Counted from the first letter of the stretch, positions 1 through 8,000 are shown. The stretch is 30,328 bases of DNA from Candidatus Saccharibacteria bacterium UBA1932 (GCA_002337095.1 DDFI01000008.1:93211-123538); one strand, 5' to 3'. Numbers and translations: made by a program. The notes: a model not told the origin generated them from the sequence alone.

Positions 1-813
1 ATTGGTATTGCCTCGCGCGTAGGGGTGACGCTGACGATTATCGAGCTGCCAGATGACGCCAAAGACCCCGATGAGCTAATCCGCCACGACCCCGCGGCTT
101 GGCAAAGCGCTATCGATCAGGCGCTGCCGGCCGTGGATTGGATCCTGGCCCAGTACGAAAAACGCGAAGATATCACGACGGTTGCCGGCAAGCGGGCGTT
201 TACTACGGCGGGGCTAAGCATCACCGCGCAGCTGCAGGATCCGGTGGAGCGCGAGCACTACGAAAAGAAGATCGCCACAATGACCCACACCACCCTCGAG
301 ACAATCCGCCAAAAATCCCTACAGCACGAGCCTGCAACGACGCCAAAGCGTGCCATCGCTCATGTTGTGCAGGCGGCGCCCGATCCCTACATGTATCAGG
401 ATAATGCCTTTGCCGTTGCTTGCAACGATGCTGCCAGCCAGGAGCTATTTGCGCATATTGACCCCGAGTTATTTGAGGGCGCCGAGCGGCGCGCGATGGC
501 GCGGTATTTTGCCTCGCATCATGCCGAACCGCTGCGCGACACCCCCAAAGAGTTGCATCAATTCGATACGTATGTCAAAATATTACTATTAAAGGCCGAT
601 ACTAGGTACGGTGAATGGAGCGAACAAGATCGTTACTTCGAAACCGCACGACTGATCCGCCAGATAGAAAATGAACACAAGAAACAAACCCAAGAACAAC
701 TAATTAAAGAGCTCCGCGGGGCCGAGGCTGCTGGTGACGAACCGCGTGCCCTCGAGATCCGCACCAAGCTCAATAGCCTCATTAAGGAGATAGCCCGTGG
801 CCAACGACGATGA
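1..813 (+). CDS. dnaG: DNA primase, C-terminal part (5' end outside window)
   Basis: The reading frame is open from base 1 and ends at TGA 811-813, so this is the last ~270 residues of a gene that begins upstream. The visible start matches the end of the TOPRIM domain of bacterial primase, with the typical KDPDEL motif (codons near 60-80). The rest is the helical C-terminal region that binds the replicative helicase DnaB in this family. DnaG makes RNA primers at the replication fork. The stop codon lies inside the start of rpoD, so the two are translationally coupled, as in the dnaG-rpoD operons of many bacteria. The catalytic and zinc domains cannot be judged because they lie outside the window. 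Confidence 0.9.
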   Translation: MGIASRVGVTLTIIELPDDAKDPDELIRHDPAAWQSAIDQALPAVDWILAQYEKREDITTVAGKRAFTTAGLSITAQLQDPVEREHYEKKIATMTHTTLETIRQKSLQHEPATTPKRAIAHVVQAAPDPYMYQDNAFAVACNDAASQELFAHIDPELFEGAERRAMARYFASHHAEPLRDTPKELHQFDTYVKILLLKADTRYGEWSEQDRYFETARLIRQIENEHKKQTQEQLIKELRGAEAAGDEPRALEIRTKLNSLIKEIARGQRR

Positions 814-1783
814 TCAGCACACACTACCAGATGACGAATTGACTCTTCCCGAACAGGGAATTATCGAGGAGCCAGCGATCGATGATTTGCTGGACGAGGA
901 AGATACGCCCGAGGATATATTGAATAGCGGGCAGTACTTTGATGATATTTCGGATGATTCGGTGCGCCTTCACCTGCGCGAAATCGGCAAAATCCCGCTG
1001 CTTTCTGCCGAGGAAGAGCTAGAGCTTGCCCAGCGCGTCAAAGAGGGCGACAAAAAAGCCAAAGACAAAATGGCCGAAGCTAACATGCGCTTGGTTGTAT
1101 CGATCGCCAAGCGGTATAGTGGGCGCGGGCTTGATTTTTTGGATTTGATCCAGGAGGGCCACACTGGGTTGCTGCGTGCCGTTGAGAAGTTTGACCCCGA
1201 TAAGGGATTCAAATTTAGCACCTATGCCACCTGGTGGATTCGCCAGGCGATTACTCGCGCGATTGCCGACCAGGCCCGCACCATCCGTATTCCGGTGCAC
1301 ATGGTCGAGACTATCAATAAGCTGCTGCGCACCCAGCGCCGCATGACACAGGAGCTCAACCGCGAGCCGAGCATCGAAGAGCTGGCCCGCGAGCTCGAGA
1401 TGGAGCCCGAAAAAGTCGAGTATGTTATCAAGATCAAGCAAGATATATCGAGCCTCGACGCTGGTGTCGGCCGTGATGGCGAGGACGAAGATTCGGTGCT
1501 GGGCGATTTTATCGAGGACGAGGACACCGCGACGCCAGAAGAATCTGCCTCGAGCCAGCTGCTGAAGGAACAGGTACAAACGATCCTGTCGACGCTGTCA
1601 GATCGGGAGCAAAAAATCATCAAGATGCGTTTTGGCCTGGATAACGGCAAGTCGCACACACTCGAAGAGGTTGGCCAAGAATTTGCCGTCACTCGCGAGC
1701 GCATTCGCCAGATAGAAGCCAAAGCTCTGGCAAAAATCCGTAAGCATAAAGACGCCAAAAAGCTGTACGAATACCTGCAATAG
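797..1783 (+). CDS. rpoD: Primary RNA polymerase sigma factor (sigma-70/SigA type)
   Basis: This 328-residue protein directs RNA polymerase to -10/-35 promoters. It has an acidic N-terminus, region 1.2 (DSVRLHLREIGK), the highly conserved region 2 (NMRLVVSIAKRYSGRGL, DFLDLIQEG, the YATWWIRQAI melting segment), region 3, and region 4.2 with the HTH (TLEEVGQEFAVTRERIRQIE). It is short like SigA of Gram-positive bacteria and lacks the large non-conserved insert of the E. coli protein. The GTG start at 797 is favoured by AAGGAGA at 784-790, six bases upstream. The start overlaps the end of dnaG by 17 bases. Region 2.4 and region 4 look intact, which fits the consensus promoters found elsewhere in the window. 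Confidence 0.97.
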   Translation: MANDDDQHTLPDDELTLPEQGIIEEPAIDDLLDEEDTPEDILNSGQYFDDISDDSVRLHLREIGKIPLLSAEEELELAQRVKEGDKKAKDKMAEANMRLVVSIAKRYSGRGLDFLDLIQEGHTGLLRAVEKFDPDKGFKFSTYATWWIRQAITRAIADQARTIRIPVHMVETINKLLRTQRRMTQELNREPSIEELARELEMEPEKVEYVIKIKQDISSLDAGVGRDGEDEDSVLGDFIEDEDTATPEESASSQLLKEQVQTILSTLSDREQKIIKMRFGLDNGKSHTLEEVGQEFAVTRERIRQIEAKALAKIRKHKDAKKLYEYLQ

Positions 1784-1786
1784 CAG

Positions 1787-1802
1787 ACGCTAGATATAGC
1801 GT
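1787..1802 (+). terminator. Weak stem-loop after rpoD
   Basis: ACGCTA (1787-1792) and TAGCGT (1797-1802) form a 6-bp stem with a 4-base loop, just after the rpoD stop. The following bases are only moderately T-rich, so termination is possible but not strong. Confidence 0.3.
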
Positions 1803-1880
1803 TTATGCTTGCATTTTGCGTCCCTACGGCATAGACTTACCCCTAGAAGGTGCGGCCTACAACGGCCGAATATGTAGAGT

Positions 1881-2738
1881 ATGCCAAATACAGAACGACA
1901 GTATCCTGCCGCCGAAGCGGACTCATCCACGCGCAGCCTCGGCGCGGAATTATTGGCATGCGCGATGCAATTATCGCCTGAATTGAGGCAGGAAGCTGTT
2001 CGGACGCTCGAAATGATGTCACCGGAGGATCTTGTCACTGCCCGGGATGCCATTGTCAGCCTCGTTACTGTCATTGGTCGTGCTCACGATGCCACACAGA
2101 TAGGTATTACTCCAGATGCGGCGGTTATCCGGCTACATACTATTGCTGCGGCTAGTGAAGCGCCCGAGCCATTGCCCGAGTCCAAACGTCCAACACTTCG
2201 TCCGATTGATATGCTTTTGGGCAGGTTTGGTGATGAATATGAGCTGGCGCTCGTGGGCTTCGATGCCGAACAAAAGAGTCGTCTTGCTCAAGTGCTTGCG
2301 CGGATGTTCGGATCAACTCACAAGAATGCTAATGCGGCGCTGGCTGCGCCGCGAATCCGTACTATTTTAGATCAAGGGGCGGCCTACGCCCAGATGGGTA
2401 GGGACGAGGGCGTCGACCATTCGACTATTCGTAATATGATTCATAATGTTCATGCCAATGTGGTAGAACACCTGACCGATGAGGAGTGGCAAAACATCAT
2501 TGAGCTGATTGACGCTAGGTCATATGAGGAAGCCGAGAAGTTGGTTGATACTATCAATATCGCGGGTCGTATCGTGCGGACTCGCAATGCAGGTAGATCA
2601 GCGCCGTCTCGGCAAAAAGCTGCTCGCTCAGGTGCACCAGATCAATGGCAGCGGGTGAACGGACCATCCATCACAGATAAAGATCGCGAGGAGCGTGAAA
2701 TGCTCATTCGCCGCGCCGAAAGCCAGAAAGATGCCTAG
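1881..2738 (+). CDS. Unassigned protein with a possible helix-turn-helix
   Basis: This is a 285-residue soluble protein that I do not recognise. It has no signal peptide or membrane segment. Around residues 155-200 a helical segment (ILDQGAAYAQMGRDEGVDHSTIRNMIHN) resembles a helix-turn-helix, loosely like sigma-70 region 4 or a transposase-type HTH, and is followed by another helical, acidic stretch. The last ~60 residues are basic and polar, probably disordered. Codon use matches neighbours, so it looks like a true gene. It sits alone between rpoD and an opposing kinase gene, and its stop overlaps the stop of that gene within CTAG at 2735-2738. No clear Shine-Dalgarno sequence is seen before the ATG. 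A regulatory or sigma-associated role is only a guess. Confidence 0.75.
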   Translation: MPNTERQYPAAEADSSTRSLGAELLACAMQLSPELRQEAVRTLEMMSPEDLVTARDAIVSLVTVIGRAHDATQIGITPDAAVIRLHTIAAASEAPEPLPESKRPTLRPIDMLLGRFGDEYELALVGFDAEQKSRLAQVLARMFGSTHKNANAALAAPRIRTILDQGAAYAQMGRDEGVDHSTIRNMIHNVHANVVEHLTDEEWQNIIELIDARSYEEAEKLVDTINIAGRIVRTRNAGRSAPSRQKAARSGAPDQWQRVNGPSITDKDREEREMLIRRAESQKDA

Positions 2739-3304
2739 TTGATTATTCCGCCAAGGATAGTGTCTAGCTGTTGATGCAGGTGTGCCAGGTCGCGATCATT
2801 GATAATATAATGGTCGGCGATGGCGATCGGGCCACCTTTTTCGAGGTTTTCAATCTCGGTCCAGTCGCGGGCTCGCGCTTCGTCGGCGGTGAGTGGGCGG
2901 ACGGCACGACTAGCCAGACGACGATAGCGTAACTGTCGTGGAGCGACCACGGCAACCACCGTTAGCTCGCTGCCAGGAAATTCATGCGCGAGTAGGCGGT
3001 ATTCTGTCCATGTGTACAAACCATCGATGACAACCGTGTGTTGGCCGGCAGCGATCAGGTGGCGAACCTGTTCGATAACTTGTTGCATAAAATACTCATT
3101 GCCGTGCTCTAGACGCATCTGCTCACGGTAGCGCCGCTCGTTCTCTTCGGTGACGGGCAGGCCGAGCGCCTTGACTCCCTCGATAATGAGGCCACCACCG
3201 TAGACTTTTGGTATGCCTTTGTTGGTGAGATATTGTACAATTGAGGATTTGCCGGCGCCGGGCATACCAACGGGAGCAATAATATGTATATGTGGGTGGG
3301 TCAT
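2735..3304 (-). CDS. P-loop nucleotide kinase, UPF0200 / archaeal dephospho-CoA-kinase-like
   Basis: This 189-residue protein has a Walker A motif GMPGAGKSS near residue 12-20, then a segment (YGGGLIIEGVKALGLPVTEEN) that closely follows the pattern of archaeal UPF0200 kinases, in which GMPGSGKS is followed by a MGDVVREE...T.EN stretch. VVIDGL at mid-protein is a plausible Walker B, and a basic lid (RYRRLASRAVRPL) follows. The expected reaction is phosphoryl transfer from ATP to a nucleotide or to dephospho-CoA. The substrate cannot be read from the sequence. The start at 3304 is chosen because the frame upstream of it is basic, low-complexity and overlaps the divergent WhiB-like gene. The region between the two genes (3305-3373) must hold both promoters. 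Confidence 0.8.
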   Translation of the reverse strand: MTHPHIHIIAPVGMPGAGKSSIVQYLTNKGIPKVYGGGLIIEGVKALGLPVTEENERRYREQMRLEHGNEYFMQQVIEQVRHLIAAGQHTVVIDGLYTWTEYRLLAHEFPGSELTVVAVVAPRQLRYRRLASRAVRPLTADEARARDWTEIENLEKGGPIAIADHYIINDRDLAHLHQQLDTILGGIIN

Positions 3305-3335
3305 AGATCTATAGTACCAGATAATGCGCCTGTGC

Positions 3336-3364
3336 TTGCGTATGAAGCTGCGAAATGATATCGT
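3336..3364 (+). promoter_or_regulatory. Candidate promoter for the WhiB-like gene
   Basis: TTGCGT (3336-3341) and TATCGT (3359-3364) are separated by 17 bases, and the ATG follows the second box after 9 bases. The -10 box is a weak match. It lies in the 69-base divergent region shared with the kinase gene. Confidence 0.35.
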
Positions 3365-3373
3365 GAGTGAATC

Positions 3374-3712
3374 ATGAAAGAGCGACGAATGTCTAAAGAG
3401 CAACCACCGCACCCTAAGTTGGCGGCGGCTCGCGCATTGGCTAAGCGGGCGATGCAAGAGGGCGCACGTTGGGATGAGCTCGCGGCTTGCAGGGGGATTG
3501 ATCTTGATATGGAGATCTTTTTCCCGCTGAGCGAAACGCGCGATAACGTAGCCCTGGCGCGTCAGATTTGCAAGACCTGTCCTGTGGCGGTCGAATGCCT
3601 CGACGATGCCCTTGCCCTGGGCGATGTCTTTGGTGTTCGTGCTGGCACCACGGGTCCTCAGCGCAATAACATGCTTCGACGCAGCAGCGCCATCGACACA
3701 AATACCGTATAA
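3374..3712 (+). CDS. WhiB-like iron-sulfur regulatory protein
   Basis: This 112-residue protein shows the WhiB (Wbl) signature. Four cysteines are at residues 39, 66, 69 and 75 (C-x26-C-x2-C-x5-C), an FFP follows the first Cys, and CKTCPVAVECLDDAL matches the family core. The usual G-V/I-W-G-G turn is here GVRAGTT, so the Trp is replaced by Arg, followed by a basic C-terminus (QRNNMLRR). In actinobacteria these proteins bind a [4Fe-4S] cluster, often contact region 4 of the primary sigma factor, and respond to redox or NO. A second ATG at 3389 is also possible. The stop TAA (3710-3712) lies inside the TATAAT box that serves polA. Wbl proteins are best known from actinobacteria and their phages, so the context deserves attention. 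Confidence 0.85.
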   Translation: MKERRMSKEQPPHPKLAAARALAKRAMQEGARWDELAACRGIDLDMEIFFPLSETRDNVALARQICKTCPVAVECLDDALALGDVFGVRAGTTGPQRNNMLRRSSAIDTNTV

Positions 3713-3713
3713 T
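3708..3713 (+). promoter_or_regulatory. -10 box of polA, leaderless spacing
   Basis: A perfect TATAAT ends 6 bases before the polA ATG at 3720, which would place transcription start at or next to the A of the start codon. No Shine-Dalgarno sequence is present. No convincing -35 box lies 17 bases upstream. The box contains the stop codon of the WhiB-like gene. Confidence 0.6.
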
Positions 3714-3719
3714 AGCTAT

Positions 3720-6245
3720 ATGGCGAAGCGGTTAGTGATCATCGACGGCAAGTCCGTGTTTTATCGCGGCTATTATGCTATGCCAAATCTCAGTACCGCC
3801 GATGGTACGTCGACGGGTGGTGTGTATGGGTTTGCGGCATTGGCGCTCGAGACGCTACGCAAGCTCAAGCCTGACTACGTGTGCGTAGCTTGGGACAAGC
3901 GCGGCACCAATATTCGTAAGCGCCTCGAGATATATCCTGAGTACAAAGCCGGTCGCAAGCCTGCGCCAGCAGATTTTTATGCGCAAATCCCGATATTGCA
4001 CGAGCTGCTGGCGGCATTTGGCTGGCCGCTGTACGAGCTCGATGACTACGAGGCGGATGATATCATGGCCACGCTTGCTCGGCAGGCAAGTGCCCGTGGT
4101 ATCGAGACCTGCCTGATCACGAGCGACCTCGATGCGCTGCAATCCATCGATCCGCTTACGCACGTCTATGCACTCAAAAAAGGCCTTACCAACATCGATT
4201 TATTCAATCCCGAGACATTTGAGGCTAAATACGGCATCCGCGTCGATCAGTTTCTCGACCTAAAGAGCCTAAAAGGCGATAGTAGCGATAACATTCCGGG
4301 TGTCCCTGGTATTGGCGAAAAAACCGCCGTGGGCTTGCTGCAAGAGTTTCAGACGCTCGATAATATTTATGCAAATCTGTGGCAGATCAAAGATAGTGTT
4401 CGGCGCAAGCTCGAGGCTGGCCGCGAGTCGGCCGAGATGAGCAAAAAAGTTGCCGAGCTCTGGACTGATGCGCCTATCGAGCTCAATTTGGACGATATGG
4501 ATGTTCGTACCACCGATGGTGATCGGCTACAGACGCTGTTATCACGGCTTGAATTCCGTTCGCTGGTGGCGCGACTGCCACAATATATGCGCACTACACA
4601 GCCAAGCAGTGCAGCTGAACACAATAATTATCAGGCGGCCGAGACAATGGCCGGCAATGCGGTCGAGGTGCTTAGTAAGGCTCGCGAGCTAGTGGTGTAT
4701 ATGGCCGGGGATGATCTGTGGGTGTCGGCCGAGCCGACTAAGGCCGCTAAGCTATCATTTGACCAAGCCGCAAAACTTATGGCGACCGTGCCAATTGTCG
4801 GGCACGATCTCAAGCCTATGCTTCATCGTCTGCTCGATCATGGGCACACGACGCTGCCAGAGATTCATCACGACACTGCGCAGGGCTCATTCTTGCTTAA
4901 TCCCTTGCGAAAATCGCGGGCACTGGCCGACCTGGTAGGAAGTGAATCAATTGACGATCCAAAATTTGCGATTACTGCCATCTGGACACTCTACCGTGAG
5001 CAGGCGCAAGCCCTGGATGGCCTGAGTAAGCTGGGTCACGTTGCGCGGACGATTGATTTCCCGCTGATTCCGGTGCTGGCGCGCATGGAGCATCGTGGTA
5101 TTATTCTCGACACCGACAAGCTCGCCGCTATGAGTACTCGGCTGGCCGACGAGACTGCCGCGCTGCAGGCAGAGATGCATACTATGGCGGGATACGAATT
5201 TAATATTGCGAGCCCGGCGCAGCTAGCCGATGTATTATTTACAAAGCTTCAGCTACCAACCACCGGTATCAAGCGCGGCAAGACGGGGTTTTCGACAGGG
5301 CAGAAAGAGCTCGACAAGCTGCGCGGCCTGCATCCTATCATCGAACACATCGAGAAATTCCGCGAGCTAACCAAGCTACAGAACACCTACGTCGATGCGC
5401 TGCCAAAGCTTATCGATGACGAAAGCCGACTACACACTACCTTTAACCAAGATGTTGCGGCCACCGGTCGGCTGTCGAGTACCGATCCTAACCTTCAGAA
5501 CATTCCTATTCGCACCGAGCAAGGCCGCAAAATCCGCGAAGCATTTGTCCCGGCGATTGGTAATGTGTTTGTGAGTGCCGACTACAGCCAGTTTGAGCTG
5601 CGCCTAGCTGCGGTGCTGGCGGGCGATGACCAGATGGTGCAGAGCTTTAATGCGGGCACCGATATCCATACCAAGGTAGCGAGCGAGGTGTTTCGGGTAC
5701 CGCTCGATGATGTCACCAAAGATCAGCGCCGCGCCGCCAAAGTCGTGAATTTTGGCGTACTGTATGGGATGAGTCCCCATGGCCTAGCGGCAGCGGCTGG
5801 TATGTCGTTTGGCGAGGCCAAAAAATTCATCGACGAGTATTTCAAGGCGCACGGCGAAATTCGCGCCTATATCGATGCGACCATCAAACAAGCCCATGAC
5901 GCCGGCTACGTCGAGACGCTGTTTGGCCGTCGGCGCCAAACACCAGATGTAGCATCGAGTAATTTTGTTGTTCGGCAGGCCGCAGAGCGTGCGGCGGCTA
6001 ACATGCCCATTCAGGGCACCGAGGCAGACCTCATGAAAATGGCGATGCTGCGTGTCGACGAGCGCCTTGGTGAACTTGGCGAGCAAATTCTCCAAATTCA
6101 CGATTCAATCATGGTGGAGTGCCCACGCGAAAACGCCGACAAGGTGCGCGAAATCCTGGACACAACGATGACCGATATCTACCCTGAGTTAGGGGTGCGC
6201 CTACAAGTAGATGTGCATGTCGGCAATGATTGGGGAGAAGTATGA
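3720..6245 (+). CDS. polA: DNA polymerase I
   Basis: This 841-residue enzyme fills gaps and removes RNA primers. Residues 1-285 form the 5'-nuclease domain (IDGKSVFYRGYYA, DDYEADD, TSDLDALQ, LKGDSSDNIPGVPGIGEKTA). The middle (about 300-440) has the 3'-5' exonuclease fold but no DxE metal motif, so proofreading is probably absent. The C-terminal polymerase domain has motif A (ADYSQFELRLAA, Asp 621) and motif B (RRAAKVVNFGVLYGMS). Motif C reads QIHDSIMVE, with Ser 796 in place of the usual Glu after catalytic Asp 795. The ATG at 3720 is preferred to an upstream in-frame start at 3606, because the protein then begins exactly at the conserved beta strand and directly behind a TATAAT box. The stop overlaps the start of the GNAT gene. 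Confidence 0.97.
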   Translation: MAKRLVIIDGKSVFYRGYYAMPNLSTADGTSTGGVYGFAALALETLRKLKPDYVCVAWDKRGTNIRKRLEIYPEYKAGRKPAPADFYAQIPILHELLAAFGWPLYELDDYEADDIMATLARQASARGIETCLITSDLDALQSIDPLTHVYALKKGLTNIDLFNPETFEAKYGIRVDQFLDLKSLKGDSSDNIPGVPGIGEKTAVGLLQEFQTLDNIYANLWQIKDSVRRKLEAGRESAEMSKKVAELWTDAPIELNLDDMDVRTTDGDRLQTLLSRLEFRSLVARLPQYMRTTQPSSAAEHNNYQAAETMAGNAVEVLSKARELVVYMAGDDLWVSAEPTKAAKLSFDQAAKLMATVPIVGHDLKPMLHRLLDHGHTTLPEIHHDTAQGSFLLNPLRKSRALADLVGSESIDDPKFAITAIWTLYREQAQALDGLSKLGHVARTIDFPLIPVLARMEHRGIILDTDKLAAMSTRLADETAALQAEMHTMAGYEFNIASPAQLADVLFTKLQLPTTGIKRGKTGFSTGQKELDKLRGLHPIIEHIEKFRELTKLQNTYVDALPKLIDDESRLHTTFNQDVAATGRLSSTDPNLQNIPIRTEQGRKIREAFVPAIGNVFVSADYSQFELRLAAVLAGDDQMVQSFNAGTDIHTKVASEVFRVPLDDVTKDQRRAAKVVNFGVLYGMSPHGLAAAAGMSFGEAKKFIDEYFKAHGEIRAYIDATIKQAHDAGYVETLFGRRRQTPDVASSNFVVRQAAERAAANMPIQGTEADLMKMAMLRVDERLGELGEQILQIHDSIMVECPRENADKVREILDTTMTDIYPELGVRLQVDVHVGNDWGEV

Positions 6246-6739
6246 TAGAGCTGCGTTGCTATGATATCTATGATTGGGAGGCGCTGAGCGGCGATCAGCT
6301 ACCGAGACTGAGGCAACTCGAAGCGGTGTCTGAAGACATGGTGATAGGGAGGGTGAAGCTTGCCGATCGTCCTATTTGCGAACAGGATCTACGAGAGCTA
6401 TATCCAACTACACCAATGCTGTATCAGCTGTATGTTGAGAAATCAATGCGCAGCCAACGAATAGGCAGTATGCTGATGGATGCGCTTGAACGGCTCGCTA
6501 TAGATGAGGGTTTTCGACAGCAGCTGTTGTGCGTTAAGCCGGATAACGCCGTAGCGCGTGCCATGTATGAAAAACGAGGGTATGCCTATATACGTCCCGG
6601 CGGAAAAGAACTGGTGAAGAGCGTGTGGCACCTAAAGGATTCTCAAGGTGAGCGACTTCATGTAGTAGAATTACTCCCGATGATCAAATATTATCCTAAT
6701 GTAGCAAAAGAAGCCAATGAATTAACAAATGATGGTTGA
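6242..6739 (+). CDS. GNAT-family N-acetyltransferase
   Basis: This 165-residue protein has the GNAT acetyl-CoA-binding motif A (LYVEKSMRSQRIGSMLMDALERLA, with the R/Q-x-x-G-x-G/S loop) followed by the motif B region (NAVARAMYEKRGYAYI). It should transfer an acetyl group from acetyl-CoA to an amine, but the acceptor is unknown. The ATG at 6242 overlaps the polA stop by four bases (ATGA) and is preceded by GGGGAG, so it is co-translated with polA. A TTG four codons upstream is less likely. The C-terminal ~40 residues are unusual for the family and AT-rich. Confidence 0.85.
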   Translation: MIELRCYDIYDWEALSGDQLPRLRQLEAVSEDMVIGRVKLADRPICEQDLRELYPTTPMLYQLYVEKSMRSQRIGSMLMDALERLAIDEGFRQQLLCVKPDNAVARAMYEKRGYAYIRPGGKELVKSVWHLKDSQGERLHVVELLPMIKYYPNVAKEANELTNDG

Positions 6740-6764
6740 CTAATCATAGAATATTTGGTATAAT
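6736..6764 (+). promoter_or_regulatory. Consensus promoter, leaderless spacing, for gene at 6773
   Basis: TTGACT (6736-6741) and TATAAT (6759-6764) are separated by 17 bases, an almost perfect sigma-70 promoter. The ATG follows the -10 box after 8 bases, so the mRNA would begin at or within two bases of the start codon. The -35 box overlaps the end of the GNAT gene. Confidence 0.75.
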
Positions 6765-6772
6765 ATAAGCAT

Positions 6773-7402
6773 ATGTATCGAGGCAATTCACGACGACTAT
6801 TCCCAATTTTGCTGGTAGCGATCATCATGATTATTGCGATTGTGGCGCTGGTTTCGGCAGGCCGTGCACTATTTAGCGGCAAATCAACCACCGATCAAGC
6901 ATCGACATCGCAGGATGTATCCAGCGCAAATTTACTGGATACCTCGGTCAATCGTGGGGTGCGCGTTACGGTGCGCGGTGCAATTGTCGCAGACGAGAAC
7001 TTCCGCTCGTATCAGATTACCGTCACCCCAAGTAGCCGCAATATGACTGTTTACAAGGGATACCTTGGTGATGTGCTGGATAGCAAGCAGTACACCAACA
7101 ACGTCAAGGCCTACGATGAGTTTGTACACGCCCTCGACAAAGCAAATGCTATGAAAGGCGAGCCGCTGAGCGGCGCAAAAGATGACACCCGCGGCATCTG
7201 TGCAACCGGTACGGTGTACGAATACGACCTGCTGGATGGCACAAATTCTACCAAACGACTATGGACATCTACCTGTGGCGGATCAAAAGGCTCATTCCAG
7301 GCCAGTGTTGATCAGGTGCAGGGGCTGATGACAAAGCAGATTCCCGACTACGGCACGCTGACCAAGGGCATGACCTTTGGTAGCCAAAACCGTTTGTTCT
7401 AG
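6773..7402 (+). CDS. Unassigned membrane-anchored extracytoplasmic protein
   Basis: This 209-residue protein has a short basic N-terminus (MYRGNSRR) followed by one strongly hydrophobic segment at residues 9-31, then a polar domain, so the bulk should lie outside the membrane. The outer domain has a VTVRGAIVADENFRSYQITVTPSSRNMTVYKGY stretch rich in beta strands, and two cysteines (near GICATGT and STCGGS) that could form a disulfide. I do not recognise a family. A strong promoter of its own and position before a HAD hydrolase and a P-type ATPase give no firm functional clue. Length and codon use are consistent with a real gene. Confidence 0.8.
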   Translation: MYRGNSRRLFPILLVAIIMIIAIVALVSAGRALFSGKSTTDQASTSQDVSSANLLDTSVNRGVRVTVRGAIVADENFRSYQITVTPSSRNMTVYKGYLGDVLDSKQYTNNVKAYDEFVHALDKANAMKGEPLSGAKDDTRGICATGTVYEYDLLDGTNSTKRLWTSTCGGSKGSFQASVDQVQGLMTKQIPDYGTLTKGMTFGSQNRLF

Positions 7403-7404
7403 GG

Positions 7405-7410
7405 TATACT
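7405..7410 (+). promoter_or_regulatory. -10 box for HAD hydrolase gene
   Basis: TATACT lies three bases after the stop of the upstream gene and 8 bases before the ATG at 7419. The spacing fits a leaderless mRNA. No clear -35 box is seen. Confidence 0.5.
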
Positions 7411-7418
7411 ATGGGGGT

Positions 7419-8000
7419 ATGATACGTGGTATTATTTTTGATTGTTTTGGGGTGCTGTATGGCGGCAGCCTCGAGACGCTTATTCGCTCGCTGCCTGCCG
7501 AGCGGGCTGATCAACTACGCGATGTCAATAAATCGTATGACTACGGCTATATTCCGCGAGCCAGTTATATCGAGCAGTTTGCGACTATCCTTGGTAAATC
7601 ACCTGACGACATTAATCAGATATTGCAAGATACCCATGTGCGCAACGACGAGTTAGTCGACTATGTGCGTGCGCTTAAGCTGTCGCACCGCGTGGCAATG
7701 CTAAGTAATGTGGGCGAGGCCACGCTAGACAAGCTGTTTGCTCCTGGGGAAATCGAGGAGCTGTTTGATGTGGCAGTATTGTCGTATCGCGAGGGTTTGA
7801 CCAAGCCGCACCCAGATATATTTTTGCTGACGGCCGAGCGGCTTGGCCTGGCCCCAGAAGAATGTGTGATGATTGACGATATTATCGAGAACTGCGAAGC
7901 GGCTGAAGGTGTAGGCATGCAGGCGATTCTGCACACCGCCAACCAGCTAACAATACAACGATTAGGCGAGCTACTCGTACATGAAGAACCAGCAATATAA
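7419..8000 (+). CDS. HAD-superfamily hydrolase (subfamily IA-like)
   Basis: This 193-residue protein has the four HAD motifs. Motif I is IIFDCFGVLYG with nucleophile Asp 8, motif II is MLSNV, motif III has the Lys in GLTKPHPDIF, and motif IV is CVMIDDIIENCEAA. The second acidic residue of motif I (DxD) is replaced by Phe, as in dehalogenase-type members with D-x-F/Y, so phosphatase activity is uncertain. The cap is small and helical, as expected for subfamily IA. The ATG at 7419 is chosen over an upstream in-frame GTG at 7377 because of the TATACT box and the fit to the conserved first strand. It overlaps the P-type ATPase gene by 20 bases, suggesting co-transcription. Confidence 0.88.
   Translation: MIRGIIFDCFGVLYGGSLETLIRSLPAERADQLRDVNKSYDYGYIPRASYIEQFATILGKSPDDINQILQDTHVRNDELVDYVRALKLSHRVAMLSNVGEATLDKLFAPGEIEELFDVAVLSYREGLTKPHPDIFLLTAERLGLAPEECVMIDDIIENCEAAEGVGMQAILHTANQLTIQRLGELLVHEEPAI

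Noticed and set aside
1019..1579. Long antisense frames within rpoD.
   Set aside because: They are shadows of a strongly conserved sigma factor gene and have no start signals or family resemblance.
1858..1876. A promoter box for the gene at 1881 (TACAAC or TATGTA).
   Set aside because: Matches are weak and no spacing to a -35 box works, so no promoter is claimed.
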